A stretch of DNA of 64,000 nucleotides from Lacicoccus halitifaciens (GTDB lineage: Bacteria > Bacillota > Bacilli > Staphylococcales > Salinicoccaceae), in NCBI RefSeq assembly GCF_040544485.1, contig NZ_JBDZDV010000003.1:62001-126000 (forward strand). The letters are read 5' to 3'. Under the pieces are notes generated by a model. The model had not been told where the DNA came from, ran no database searches, and saw nothing but the letters and a program-made list of their open reading frames with translations. Position 1 is the stretch's first letter, and the number at the start of each line of letters is the position of its first letter. The position numbers were made by a program, and so were the translations under genes. Shown here piece by piece: positions 16,774-25,247 of the stretch.

Positions 16774-19435
16774 ATGGCCGGTCACGGTGTTCATGATCGC
16801 CTTTGCAATACTGACTTACATATTTTCCCCCGACCTGACCCAGCTTGCCGCCGAAAAGGGCGACGTCCAGTTATCCGACGACCAGCCGAGTGAGCAGGCG
16901 CGCCAGTTTTTGGAAAAGCACGGGCAGGATATTGAAATGATGTCGCTTGTCCTCGAGTTTGACGGCGGGGTGTCGGAAAACCAGCAGGACATCGAATCCT
17001 ACATCAACGAGCTTGAGAATTTCGAGGATATCGATAATGTGATGAATCCTTTTGAATTCAGCGACGGCATCCAGGAAAACTTCATCAATGAAGATACCGG
17101 CGTCATGATGATTCCGATGGAATACACGGGTGATGAAAATGTGATCCTCGAAGCTGCAAGCGACATCGAGGCATTGAACCCGACATCGGCCGAAACATCC
17201 ATCACCTCCAATGAGCTGGTTCAGAGGACGCTTGAAGAGGACGCCATGAACGGCATACAGACGACCGAGACTTTCACCGTCATCATCGTCCTTGCGGTCC
17301 TCCTCCTCATGTTCCGGTCGGTCGTCACACCTTTAGTGCCGGTCCTGGTGGTCGGTGTTTCATACCTGATCGGGCAGTCGTTCGTCGCATGGTTCGTCGA
17401 ATGGCTCGGCTTCCCCATCTCCCCGCAGACACAGAGCTTTCTGATCGTCATACTGTTCGGGGTCGGGACAGACTACTGCATACTTTTATTGAACCGCTTC
17501 AAGGAAGAACTGCTGAACAACGATAAGCACCAGGCGACACTGAACACTTTCAGGACCGGCGGCAAGACGGTCTTCATCAGCGGCATCTCGGGTGCGGTCG
17601 TGTTCGGTGTGCTCTACTTTGCGAACTTTGAAATCTACCGTTCGGCGGTCGGCGTGGCCATCGGAATGCTGTTCATGCTGCTGTCGATATTCACACTGCT
17701 GCCGATACTCATGTCACTGCTCGGCAAATACATTTTCTGGCCGAGCATCAAAAACATCGAGACGAAGGAAAGCAGGATCTGGAAGCTGTTCGGGACGTTC
17801 TCGATCAAACACCCGACACGCATCATCTTCTCGGTGGTCGCTGTCCTGATCGTGCTGTCATTCTTCTACGATGATGAAGTGAGCTACGACTCGATCAGCG
17901 AACTGGATGATTCCTACTCCGCAGTCCATGCGACGAATGTGGTGAGTGACAGTTTTGACGAGGGGGTCATCTTCCCGATACAGGTCATCCTGTCCGACGG
18001 GGATAATCTGGTCAATGATGAAACCATGACACGCATCGAGTCGGTTGCGGATACCGTGAGCAAAGTCGATGGTGTGAAGGAAGTCCAGACGGTGACACGG
18101 CCGACAGGCGACGTCATCGAGGAACTTTCGGTAAGATACCAGCTGGACGAAGCCGAATCGGGCATGACTGAAATCGCCGACGGCATGGAAGAAATGACCG
18201 GGGGACTCGAAGAGATATCCGGCAATCTGACGGAAATCAGCGAGGAGACCGGCGGTGCCGATATGGGCGGCGGAGATCTCGGTGAATTATCGGCCGGCCT
18301 GGATGAGCTTGGTGAGGGCATATCAGACATCAGCCAGTATATGACGATGACCGGGGATGTCGAAGGTGCTGCAGCCCAGCTTGAAGAAGTTCAGGGCGGG
18401 CTGTCGGAAATGTCCGCCCAGGTGGAAGCGGCAAACGAAGAGATGCTGACTCAGCAGGAGGCGGCTGCCACCCAGATGTCCGAACTCTCAAACGGTCTGT
18501 CGGAAATGGCGTCAGGCATCGACGAGATCAATGACGGCATGGAAGAAACCATCAACGGGATGGATGAAATCCAGACGCTCCTATCAGAAATCACGGATAA
18601 TGAAGCCGTCGATCATACAGGCGCGAACGTACCCCAGCAATTCATGGAGTCCGACGAACTTGAAAGTGCAATCGACCAGTACAGTTTTGCAGATGACACC
18701 GCAATCAACCTGAATGTCATACTCGACGGTGATCCATACAGCCATCAGGCGATGGATGTGCTTGATGAGGTCGAGTTCACCGTCAACAGCGAACTGGAAC
18801 GCCTTGAGCTGAATGAAGTCGACAGCTATTTCTCGGGCGTCACCAGCATGAACAGGGACCTTGATCAGATCACCACCGATGACTACACTTATGTCGTAAC
18901 AATTTTCGTCATCACTTTATTCGTGATACTCGCGGTGCTGTTCAGGTCGTTCATCCTGCCAATCATCATGATCGGTTCGATTTTCGTCACCTACTTCGCC
19001 TCTGTCAGCATGACCCAGTGGATTCTCGGCTGGTTCGGCATAGAGCAGCTGAACTGGGCAGTGCCGTTCTTCAGCCTGATCATATTTGCAGCACTCGGCA
19101 TCGACTACTCGATATTCATCATCGACAGATTCAGGGAAGAGGTCGTGACACACAGCATCAAAGATTCAGTTGAAATTGCGATCAGGAAGATGGGCTCTGT
19201 GGTCATAACGGCCGTGATCATCCTGTCCGGTACATTCGCAGCACTCTACCCATCCGGCATCGTCATCCTGGTGCAGGTGACCAGCATCATCATATTCGCA
19301 CTGCTGTTTTACGCATTCGTCGTCCTGCCGCTGCTCGTGCCCGCACTGCTCGTCACATTCAAGCGCGGCAACTGGTGGCCGTTCAAAATGCCGGGCGGCG
19401 AGGAAAGACATGCGAAGTTTAAAGACGAAGAATAA
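16751..19435 (+). CDS. MMPL/RND-type transporter
   Basis: An 894-residue membrane protein of the MmpL/YdfJ type. Twelve membrane segments fall in two halves: one near residues 9-27 followed by an outer domain and five more at 175-355, then another near 370 with a second outer domain and five more at 715-885. Both halves carry GxGTDY/GIDYS motifs (GVGTDYCILLLNRF and ALGIDYSIFIIDRF) with the charged pair used for proton coupling. The second outer domain holds a long Glu/Met/Gly/Ser-rich heptad-like region (about 470-620), probably a coiled coil. Start ATG 16751 follows GGAGG within the marR gene. Likely exports lipids, dyes or drugs. Confidence 0.88.
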   Translation: MKHILKFKWPVTVFMIAFAILTYIFSPDLTQLAAEKGDVQLSDDQPSEQARQFLEKHGQDIEMMSLVLEFDGGVSENQQDIESYINELENFEDIDNVMNPFEFSDGIQENFINEDTGVMMIPMEYTGDENVILEAASDIEALNPTSAETSITSNELVQRTLEEDAMNGIQTTETFTVIIVLAVLLLMFRSVVTPLVPVLVVGVSYLIGQSFVAWFVEWLGFPISPQTQSFLIVILFGVGTDYCILLLNRFKEELLNNDKHQATLNTFRTGGKTVFISGISGAVVFGVLYFANFEIYRSAVGVAIGMLFMLLSIFTLLPILMSLLGKYIFWPSIKNIETKESRIWKLFGTFSIKHPTRIIFSVVAVLIVLSFFYDDEVSYDSISELDDSYSAVHATNVVSDSFDEGVIFPIQVILSDGDNLVNDETMTRIESVADTVSKVDGVKEVQTVTRPTGDVIEELSVRYQLDEAESGMTEIADGMEEMTGGLEEISGNLTEISEETGGADMGGGDLGELSAGLDELGEGISDISQYMTMTGDVEGAAAQLEEVQGGLSEMSAQVEAANEEMLTQQEAAATQMSELSNGLSEMASGIDEINDGMEETINGMDEIQTLLSEITDNEAVDHTGANVPQQFMESDELESAIDQYSFADDTAINLNVILDGDPYSHQAMDVLDEVEFTVNSELERLELNEVDSYFSGVTSMNRDLDQITTDDYTYVVTIFVITLFVILAVLFRSFILPIIMIGSIFVTYFASVSMTQWILGWFGIEQLNWAVPFFSLIIFAALGIDYSIFIIDRFREEVVTHSIKDSVEIAIRKMGSVVITAVIILSGTFAALYPSGIVILVQVTSIIIFALLFYAFVVLPLLVPALLVTFKRGNWWPFKMPGGEERHAKFKDEE

Positions 19436-19485
19436 CGGGTATATTTACAAGACTCGAATTTAAAGAGGAAATGAGGAATAAAGAT

Positions 19486-19728
19486 ATGCCATCACAAAAA
19501 AGTGCAGGCGTTGCTGCTGTTTTAAGCTTCTTCATCAACGGCCTCGGCCAAATATACAACGGCCAGTTTTTCAAAGGCATCATGCTGATCATCATACAGG
19601 CGATCAACGGATTTTTAATGACGATACTCATCGGTTACATCTTCTTCCCGATCGTATGGTTGTTTGCAGTGATAGATGCATACAGAAGTGCCAATAAGAT
19701 CAACGAAAGAAATAACCGCAGATATTAG
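19486..19728 (+). CDS. Small TM2-like membrane protein
   Basis: An 80-residue protein with two hydrophobic segments, about residues 8-20 and 28-63. FFINGLGQIYNGQFFKGI followed by a helix and VIDAYRSANKINE is the pattern of TM2-domain and related small membrane proteins. ATG 19486 has GAGG 9 bp upstream; an ATG 15 bp earlier is too close to its own site. It follows the MMPL gene by 50 bp and ends with a strong hairpin, so it may be the last gene of that operon. Function unknown. Confidence 0.75.
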   Translation: MPSQKSAGVAAVLSFFINGLGQIYNGQFFKGIMLIIIQAINGFLMTILIGYIFFPIVWLFAVIDAYRSANKINERNNRRY

Positions 19729-19741
19729 ATTTTGAGATTGG

Positions 19742-19765
19742 GACCGGCAGAAGCCGGTCTTTTTT
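19742..19765 (+). terminator. Terminator after MMPL operon
   Basis: GACCGGC / GCCGGTC stem with loop AGAA followed by six T. Confidence 0.92.
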
Positions 19766-19863
19766 ATTTTATGTTTTTCGGAGTGTCCCGGCCAGAAGAT
19801 GTCTTAGATGAAGCTGGCAGGATAATGTTCCGGGGGGGATGGATTACGGTCATATCTCGGCTC

Positions 19864-20158
19864 AAACGTTTAGTTAGGTGAAATATCAGAGACATCTAAA
19901 CGGCAGTGGCACCCAAACGTTTAGTTAGAAGAAATATCAGAGACATCTAAACGGTAAAGGTCTCCAAACGTTTAGTTATATGAAATATCAGAGACATCTA
20001 AACGGCAGTGGCCTCCAAGCGTTTAGTTAGACGAAATATCAGAGACATCTAAACGGCAGCGGCACCCAAACGTTTAGTTAGAAGAAATATCAGAGACATC
20101 TAAACATCAGTGGTCTCCAAGCGTTTAGTTAGACGAACTATCAGACCCATCTGAACAG
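19864..20158. repeat. Six tandem 51-bp repeats with internal inverted repeat
   Basis: Units begin at 19864, 19915, 19966, 20017, 20068 and 20119, an exact 51-bp period; the last unit is degraded after about 25 bp. Each unit starts A-A-(A/G)-CGTTTAGTTA, continues with GAAATATCAGAGACAT and ends CTAAACGGCAGTGGC-like. CGTTTAG and CTAAACG form 7-bp inverted arms around a 22-base loop. The dinucleotide near unit position 15-16 varies (GT, AA, AT, AC, AA, AC) as does the 3' dozen bases. This array fills most of the 509-bp gene-free stretch between the small membrane protein and argH. No promoter or reading frame was seen in it. Confidence 0.95.
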
Positions 20159-20187
20159 AGCCCCGATACTCCTCCGCCATAAAAGGA

Positions 20188-20232
20188 CAAAAAAATGTCC
20201 ACCCGCCAGCGGTATACGCTATGGGTGAACAT
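20188..20232 (-). terminator. argH terminator
   Basis: Leftward hairpin with outer arms GTTCACCC / GGGTGGAC and inner arms AGCG / CGCT, followed on the minus strand by seven T. It lies 6 bp past the argH stop. Confidence 0.82.
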
Positions 20233-20237
20233 TAATT

Positions 20238-21611
20238 TTATATGAGTGTCTTTGCGAGTCCGATCTGCTGCTTCACCGCTTCGGTGGCGGTGCCGCCGTA
20301 GCTCACGCGGCGGTCGACGACAGTCTTAGGTGATAATACGTCGTAAATGTCATCTTCGATCAGGCTGTTCGCTTCCTTGAATTCATCGATGCTCAAATCT
20401 TTCAGGTACCGGCTGCTGTTGATGCACTTCAGCACAAGCTTCCCGACGACTTCATGCGCCTCCCTGAAAGGTACATCCTTTTCAACGAGATAATCCGCCA
20501 GTTCGGTTGCATTGGAGAAGTCTTCATTGATCGTCTGTTCGAGCCTTTCCTCATTCACGCTCATCGTGTCGATCATGCCGTTCATGATCTTCAGCGAGCC
20601 GAGGACGGTGGTGATGGCATCAAAGAGGCCTTCTTTATCCTCCTGCATGTCTTTGTTGTATGTGAGCGGCAGCCCCTTGACCAGCATCAGCATGGACATC
20701 AGTGCACCTGTCGTGCGCCCGGTCTTCCCGCGGATGAGTTCCGCCATATCCGGGTTCTTCTTCTGGGGCATCATCGAACTGCCCGTTGTGAATGTATCGC
20801 TCAGAGTGACGAATTTCGCCTCTTCACTCATCCAGAAAATGATTTCTTCAGAAATCCTCGACATATGGATCATCACGAGGTTGATGTTCGACAACGTCTC
20901 GATGATGTAATCCCTGTCGCTGACCGCATCCATGCTGTTATGGTAGAGGTCGCTGAAGCCGAGGGCTTCCTGCGTCATCTCCCTGTCGATGTCAAACGTC
21001 GTTCCGCTGATCGCCCCTGCGCCGAGCGGTGAGACATCAATACGCTTCAAAGCATCCTGCATGCGCGCCTTGTCCCTGTTGAACATCCAGAAATAAGCCA
21101 TCATATGATGGGAGAATAAAATCGGCTGGGCCCTTTGCAGATGCGTATAGCCCGGCATGATCACATGGATGTTCTCTTCGGCAATCCTGATGATCGTACG
21201 CTGCAGTTCTTCAATGGATTCGATGATCTCTTCGACACGCGCTTTTACATAGAGGTGCATATCCGTCGCGATCTGATCATTCCTGCTGCGCCCGGTGTGG
21301 AGCTTGCCGCCGACCGGACCGACGATTTGCGTCAGGGCATGTTCGACATTCATATGGATGTCTTCATGCGTGACGTCCCATTCGATATTGCCTTTATCAG
21401 CTTCCTCTTTCACTTTGTGCAGGCCGTCCACGATGATGTCCTTATCTTCTTCGCTGATGATGCCGCACTTGGCGAGCATTTCCGCATGGGCGATGCTCCC
21501 TTTTATATCCAGGTCGAGAAGCACTTTATCGAAATGGATGGAAGCGTTGAATTCTTCCACCCAGTCCAGTGCCTCGCCTGAAAACCTGCCTCCCCAGGCT
21601 TTCTTAGTCAT
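20238..21611 (-). CDS. argH: Argininosuccinate lyase
   Basis: A 457-residue cytosolic enzyme that splits argininosuccinate into arginine and fumarate, the last step of arginine synthesis. The fumarase-superfamily signature GSSMMPQKKNPD near residue 280 is intact, with the catalytic serine loop. TGRSRNDQIATDMHLY near residue 110 and GYTHLQRAQPI near residue 155 are the other two conserved regions. Length is normal for the family. ATG 21611 follows GGAG and overlaps the argG stop by 8 bp, showing translational coupling. Confidence 0.97.
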   Translation of the reverse strand: MTKKAWGGRFSGEALDWVEEFNASIHFDKVLLDLDIKGSIAHAEMLAKCGIISEEDKDIIVDGLHKVKEEADKGNIEWDVTHEDIHMNVEHALTQIVGPVGGKLHTGRSRNDQIATDMHLYVKARVEEIIESIEELQRTIIRIAEENIHVIMPGYTHLQRAQPILFSHHMMAYFWMFNRDKARMQDALKRIDVSPLGAGAISGTTFDIDREMTQEALGFSDLYHNSMDAVSDRDYIIETLSNINLVMIHMSRISEEIIFWMSEEAKFVTLSDTFTTGSSMMPQKKNPDMAELIRGKTGRTTGALMSMLMLVKGLPLTYNKDMQEDKEGLFDAITTVLGSLKIMNGMIDTMSVNEERLEQTINEDFSNATELADYLVEKDVPFREAHEVVGKLVLKCINSSRYLKDLSIDEFKEANSLIEDDIYDVLSPKTVVDRRVSYGGTATEAVKQQIGLAKTLI

Positions 21612-22809
21612 TAATCTTTACTCCGTTATCAAGCATTGCCTTGACTTTCGTCGGCAGGCCGAAGATTTCGATGAAGCCGACTGAAGCGCCCTGGTCGAAC
21701 GCGTCTTCTGAAGTGTAAGTCGCAAGCTTCTCATTGTAGAGGCTGTTCTCGGACTGACGTCCTGTGACGATTACATTGCCTTTATAAAGTTCGAGACGGA
21801 CATCCCCGTTCACGTCCTTCGCCATATCTTTCAACGTCTTCCTCAATGAATCGCTGAGCGGCGAGAACCACAGACCGTTATAGATCTGTTCCGTATATTT
21901 CTGTTCGATGATCGGTCTGAAGTGTGCGATATCTTTCGTCAAAGTGATCGTTTCGAGATCGTGCTTCGCAGTCAGGATCACTGCCGCACCCGGTGTTTCG
22001 TAGATTTCCCTTGATTTGATGCCGACCAGTCTGTTCTCCACATGGTCGATGCGTCCAATACCGTGTGCACCGGCGATATCATTCAATTTCAGGATGAGGT
22101 CATCCAGCTGGTAGCTGACGCCGTTTATTTTAGTCGGAAGGCCCGCTTCAAATGTCAATAAGATCTCTTCCGGCTCATCCTTTGCAGCTGTAGGATGGAC
22201 CGTCAGATCATAAGCATCTTCAGGCGGCTGGTTCCAAGGGTTTTCAAGCACACCGCACTCGTTGCTTCTGCCCCATAAGTTCTGATCGATTGAATATGGT
22301 GAATCCAGATCCACAGGGATCGGCACGTTATTTTCCTTCGCGTATTCGATTTCCTCTTCACGGCTCCAAGTCCATTCCCTTACAGGTGCCAGCACTTTGA
22401 TTGTTGGATCGAGCGCTTTGATGGCGACTTCGAAACGCACCTGGTCGTTCCCTTTGCCTGTACAGCCGTGTGCCACATAATCTGCATTTGCATCATGCGC
22501 CACTTCAACCAGCTTCTTGGAGATCAACGGTCTGCTGAGGGCGGAAACCAATGGATACTTGCCTTCATACATGGAGTTGCCGTAAATTGCATAGCTTACG
22601 AATTCATTCGCGAATTCTTCTTTAGTGTCCAGTACATAACATTCGGAAGCACCCATGTCGAATGCCTTCTGTTTGATGTGGTCCAGGTCTTTCCCTTCAC
22701 CCACATCCAGACATAATGCGACGACTTCGAATCCTTTATCGATGAACCACTTGATTGTAACACTTGTATCTAAACCACCTGAATAAGCCAATACCACTTT
22801 TTCACTCAT
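21604..22809 (-). CDS. argG: Argininosuccinate synthase
   Basis: A 401-residue enzyme that condenses citrulline and aspartate with ATP to give argininosuccinate. The N-terminal PP-loop AYSGGLDTSV is at residues 8-17. GCTGKGNDQVRFE near residue 115 and EWTWSREEEIEYA near residue 160 are classical signatures. The start is ATG 22809 behind AGAGGTG; an upstream in-frame ATG adds an unconserved tail. First gene of the argGH operon. A possible ARG box lies about 70 bp upstream. Confidence 0.97.
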   Translation of the reverse strand: MSEKVVLAYSGGLDTSVTIKWFIDKGFEVVALCLDVGEGKDLDHIKQKAFDMGASECYVLDTKEEFANEFVSYAIYGNSMYEGKYPLVSALSRPLISKKLVEVAHDANADYVAHGCTGKGNDQVRFEVAIKALDPTIKVLAPVREWTWSREEEIEYAKENNVPIPVDLDSPYSIDQNLWGRSNECGVLENPWNQPPEDAYDLTVHPTAAKDEPEEILLTFEAGLPTKINGVSYQLDDLILKLNDIAGAHGIGRIDHVENRLVGIKSREIYETPGAAVILTAKHDLETITLTKDIAHFRPIIEQKYTEQIYNGLWFSPLSDSLRKTLKDMAKDVNGDVRLELYKGNVIVTGRQSENSLYNEKLATYTSEDAFDQGASVGFIEIFGLPTKVKAMLDNGVKIND

Positions 22810-22879
22810 ATATAATACACCTCTACTATTTGATTTGAATCGTAATGATATACATACTAACATTATAATAATTCTTTTT

Positions 22880-22896
22880 CAAGCATATTTATACAA
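22880..22896 (-). promoter_or_regulatory. Possible ARG box upstream of argG
   Basis: TTGTATAAATATGCTTG on the minus strand is an imperfect AT-rich dyad resembling ArgR/AhrC operators. A TATAAT (minus strand, 22862-22867) lies just downstream but has no good -35 at standard spacing. Confidence 0.4.
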
Positions 22897-22984
22897 TAAA
22901 ATTAATATTTACTGAAAAAGGGCTTTCATCCGGTGCCTGCGAATTTTTTATCCGTTTTATTCGTGTTACAATTAGAGCAAAGGA

Positions 22985-23512
22985 GTGATTCATATCGAAA
23001 TTTTCGGTTTGTTTGCAGGACTTGTTGCCCTCGGCATCATCGTACTGATATTCATAGCCGCTCTTGGCCTGATCAAATGGCTGCTGCAGGGTTATTTCCT
23101 CTTCAGGATAGCTGAAAGGAAGAATCTTGATATACCGTTGCTTTCATTTGTACCGTTCGGGACTTTTTACGTGGCCGGCCAGGAGTTTGACGGCAATGTC
23201 TTTCAAAAAGGCAGCTTCAACCCGAAACATCTCGGGCTGATCTTCGCCATCACAGGCCTTGTCGTTTATTTCCTCGGACTGTCCATCGGGGATATCGCGA
23301 TTTCCTACCTGCTTATGGAATCCATCATATTCATCGGCATATTCAATGCATACACCCGTAACATCGGTGTAGCGATACTGCTCGCTTTACTGAATGTATT
23401 GACTGCAGGTATCGCGGCGATCGTCGTGCTCTTCCTCTATCACCGCAAGCTTTCAAAAACATTCAATGATCCGGTGGACACGGATGATGTTGATCAGCAC
23501 AGGAATATCTGA
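22985..23512 (+). CDS. Four-helix membrane protein, unknown function
   Basis: A protein of about 175 residues with a long first hydrophobic stretch (residues 5-40), then segments near 82-105, 108-123 and 127-147, and a charged C-terminal tail. SFVPFGTFYVAGQEFDG near residue 55 is a noticeable polar block. The start is unclear: GTG 22985 lies inside the ribosome binding site AAAGGAGTG, and the codons at better spacing are ATT or ATC, so a rare start codon or a weak GTG must be used. A hairpin terminator follows. I do not recognise the family. Confidence 0.7.
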   Translation: MIHIEIFGLFAGLVALGIIVLIFIAALGLIKWLLQGYFLFRIAERKNLDIPLLSFVPFGTFYVAGQEFDGNVFQKGSFNPKHLGLIFAITGLVVYFLGLSIGDIAISYLLMESIIFIGIFNAYTRNIGVAILLALLNVLTAGIAAIVVLFLYHRKLSKTFNDPVDTDDVDQHRNI

Positions 23513-23519
23513 TTTAAAT

Positions 23520-23539
23520 GAGCCTGAGGGCTCTTTTTT
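23520..23539 (+). terminator. Terminator
   Basis: GAGCC / GGCTC stem with loop TGAG and six T. Confidence 0.78.
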
Positions 23540-23561
23540 ATCGTCTGAACCGGATACTGAT

Positions 23562-23586
23562 GTTTAATTATATCCATGATGGGAAT
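23562..23586 (+). promoter_or_regulatory. Sigma-B promoter of the YflT-type stress gene
   Basis: GTTTAA (23562-23567), 13-bp spacer, GGGAAT (23581-23586). This fits the sigma-B consensus GTTTAA-N12-15-GGG(T/A)A(T/A) and precedes a gene of a family known to belong to the sigma-B regulon. Confidence 0.82.
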
Positions 23587-23633
23587 ACTAATATTGGATT
23601 TGAAATCAACAATAAACATCGGAGGAGATAATT

Positions 23634-23987
23634 ATGGCTAAACCATTTATCAAAGGTTATAAAGATGATGAAAAGTTGCAGGAAGACATTAAAAAACTGC
23701 AATCGAAAGATATCAGCAAAGATGATATTTATGTGATTTCACACGACGATGAACGTACGAAGCGCATTGCCAAAAATGCGGATGCGAGCACAATCGGTGC
23801 AAGCGAAATGGGCATCACCGGTGCAGTGAAAGGCACATTCACCAAAAAAGGCGATCAGCTGAGAGCCCAGCTTGAAGGCATCGGTTTCTCTGAAAACGAA
23901 GCAGAGAACTATGAGTCTGAAATGGACAGAGGCACAGTTTTCCTGATTGTCACAAACAATGAAAACGTTGAAAGCAAATTGGCATAA
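23634..23987 (+). CDS. General stress protein, YflT domain
   Basis: A 117-residue cytosolic protein with the YflT (heat-induced stress protein) domain: a Lys/Asp-rich beta-alpha opening, DDIYVISHDDERTKRIAKN near residue 30, the glycine-rich GASEMGITGAVKGTF near residue 62, and a LEGIGFSENEAENYESEMDRG helix near residue 85. The exact biochemical activity is unknown for the family. A canonical sigma-B promoter 47 bp upstream predicts induction by general stress or stationary phase. ATG 23634 follows GGAGGAG. A strong hairpin ends the transcript. Confidence 0.88.
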   Translation: MAKPFIKGYKDDEKLQEDIKKLQSKDISKDDIYVISHDDERTKRIAKNADASTIGASEMGITGAVKGTFTKKGDQLRAQLEGIGFSENEAENYESEMDRGTVFLIVTNNENVESKLA

Positions 23988-24002
23988 TTAATGCTCATGA
24001 TT

Positions 24003-24032
24003 GGGCCGGACATCAAATGTCCGGCCCTTTTT
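24003..24032 (+). terminator. Strong terminator after the stress gene
   Basis: An 11-bp perfect stem (GGGCCGGACAT inverted) with a 3-base loop, then five T. Confidence 0.93.
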
Positions 24033-24050
24033 CATTTCCTTTAAAGCTGA

Positions 24051-25157
24051 TCACTTCACTTTTAAAATCGACTGATAAATGATTTCAGAGCCGTTTTCCA
24101 GTGCATCATGATCGAATGTCATATCCGGATGATGGAGGCCCGGTTTCAGATTGCACCCAAGCCCAATCATGGCCCCTTTCAGTCCAGGGTATTTCACGGT
24201 GTAGTAATGGAAATCATCCCCGCCGGTCGTCGTGATCGGCTCCATCAGGTTTTCTTCACCCAGCGCTTCGATGATGCCTTCCCTTAAGAACTGTATCGCG
24301 TCTTCATTGCTCTCACTCGCGACGATGCTTGAAAATTCCTGATCTTTAATGGATACGCCGTAAAAATCTTCGACATACTCCAGTATTTTGAATACGCGGT
24401 TTTTCAGGTTATCCATCTCTTCATTCGTCTGTGCGCGCAGGTCGATGCCGCATTCTGCAATGCCGGGGATGATGTTCAGGGATTTCCCGCCCGAGATGAA
24501 CTTCGTCATCTTGACTGATGAAGGGATGACCGGGTTGATATGGATCTTGGAGAGCATATTGACGATATCCGCCCCAATCTCAATCGCATTATGGTTCAGG
24601 TGCGGACGGGCGCCGTGGGCATCCTCACCGACTATTCTGAACTGGAGGGTCGCGGCCGAGCCATGCTCGATGCTCGGTGATGCTTCACCCATCGCCGCCT
24701 CCTCTATCGGCCGGAGATGGATGCCGAAGAGGTAATCCAAGTCTTCTATGATCCCCTCCTCCGCAACGGCAAGCGCCCCGGTGCCGAGTTCCTCGGCAGG
24801 CTGGAAGATGAACCTCACGCCCCGTGAGTCCAAAGCTTCATGATCTTTAAGCTTCAGCATCGCCCCGACCACCATGCCGGTATGCGCATCATGGCCGCAT
24901 GAATGATTCGCACGCTTCACCCCGTCCACTTCCTGATAAAGTGCATCGATATCCGCACGCACGCCGATTTTCGGATGATTGCCATCAAAAGTGCCCATGT
25001 CGCAGTATAAGCCGGTGATATTTTTAAATTTCACCGGATTGAAGCCTTCCCCTTTTAAATACTCGAATATATAATCCGTCGTTTCGTACTCCTCATTGCT
25101 CAGTTCCGGATTTTCATGGATATGGTGGAACACTTCAAGAATTTTTTCAGTACTCAT
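24051..25157 (-). CDS. M20 family amidohydrolase (N-acyl amino acid type)
   Basis: A 368-residue zinc metallo-amidohydrolase of the M20D group, which removes acyl groups from N-acyl amino acids. Metal and catalytic regions visible are GVRADIDAL near residue 66, HSCGHDAHTGM near residue 87, PAEELGTGA near residue 120, DAHGARPHLNHNAIE near residue 180, and GGDDFHYYTVKYPG near residue 315. Start ATG 25157 follows AAGGAA. It diverges from a YfcC-type transporter and an N-acylamino acid racemase-like gene; in Geobacillus kaustophilus an M20 desuccinylase works with such a racemase. That context suggests an N-succinyl- or N-acetyl-amino acid substrate, but this is inference. Confidence 0.85.
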   Translation of the reverse strand: MSTEKILEVFHHIHENPELSNEEYETTDYIFEYLKGEGFNPVKFKNITGLYCDMGTFDGNHPKIGVRADIDALYQEVDGVKRANHSCGHDAHTGMVVGAMLKLKDHEALDSRGVRFIFQPAEELGTGALAVAEEGIIEDLDYLFGIHLRPIEEAAMGEASPSIEHGSAATLQFRIVGEDAHGARPHLNHNAIEIGADIVNMLSKIHINPVIPSSVKMTKFISGGKSLNIIPGIAECGIDLRAQTNEEMDNLKNRVFKILEYVEDFYGVSIKDQEFSSIVASESNEDAIQFLREGIIEALGEENLMEPITTTGGDDFHYYTVKYPGLKGAMIGLGCNLKPGLHHPDMTFDHDALENGSEIIYQSILKVK

Positions 25158-25247
25158 CAAAAATTCCTTTCCAAAATTATTTGTATTATCAAACTATTAT
25201 ACTTAATATATACTTATGCAATTTTAAATTCAATACGGAGGGATAAT

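Noticed and set aside
19864..20158. CRISPR array
   Set aside because: The spacers would be only about 12 bases, are themselves similar between units, and no cas genes occur in the window. The exact 51-bp period fits a tandem repeat.
19864..20158. Sigma-54 -24 elements from TGGCACC in the repeat units
   Set aside because: The base after TGGCAC is C rather than G, no TTGC or TTTC follows at the correct distance, and not all units contain the word.
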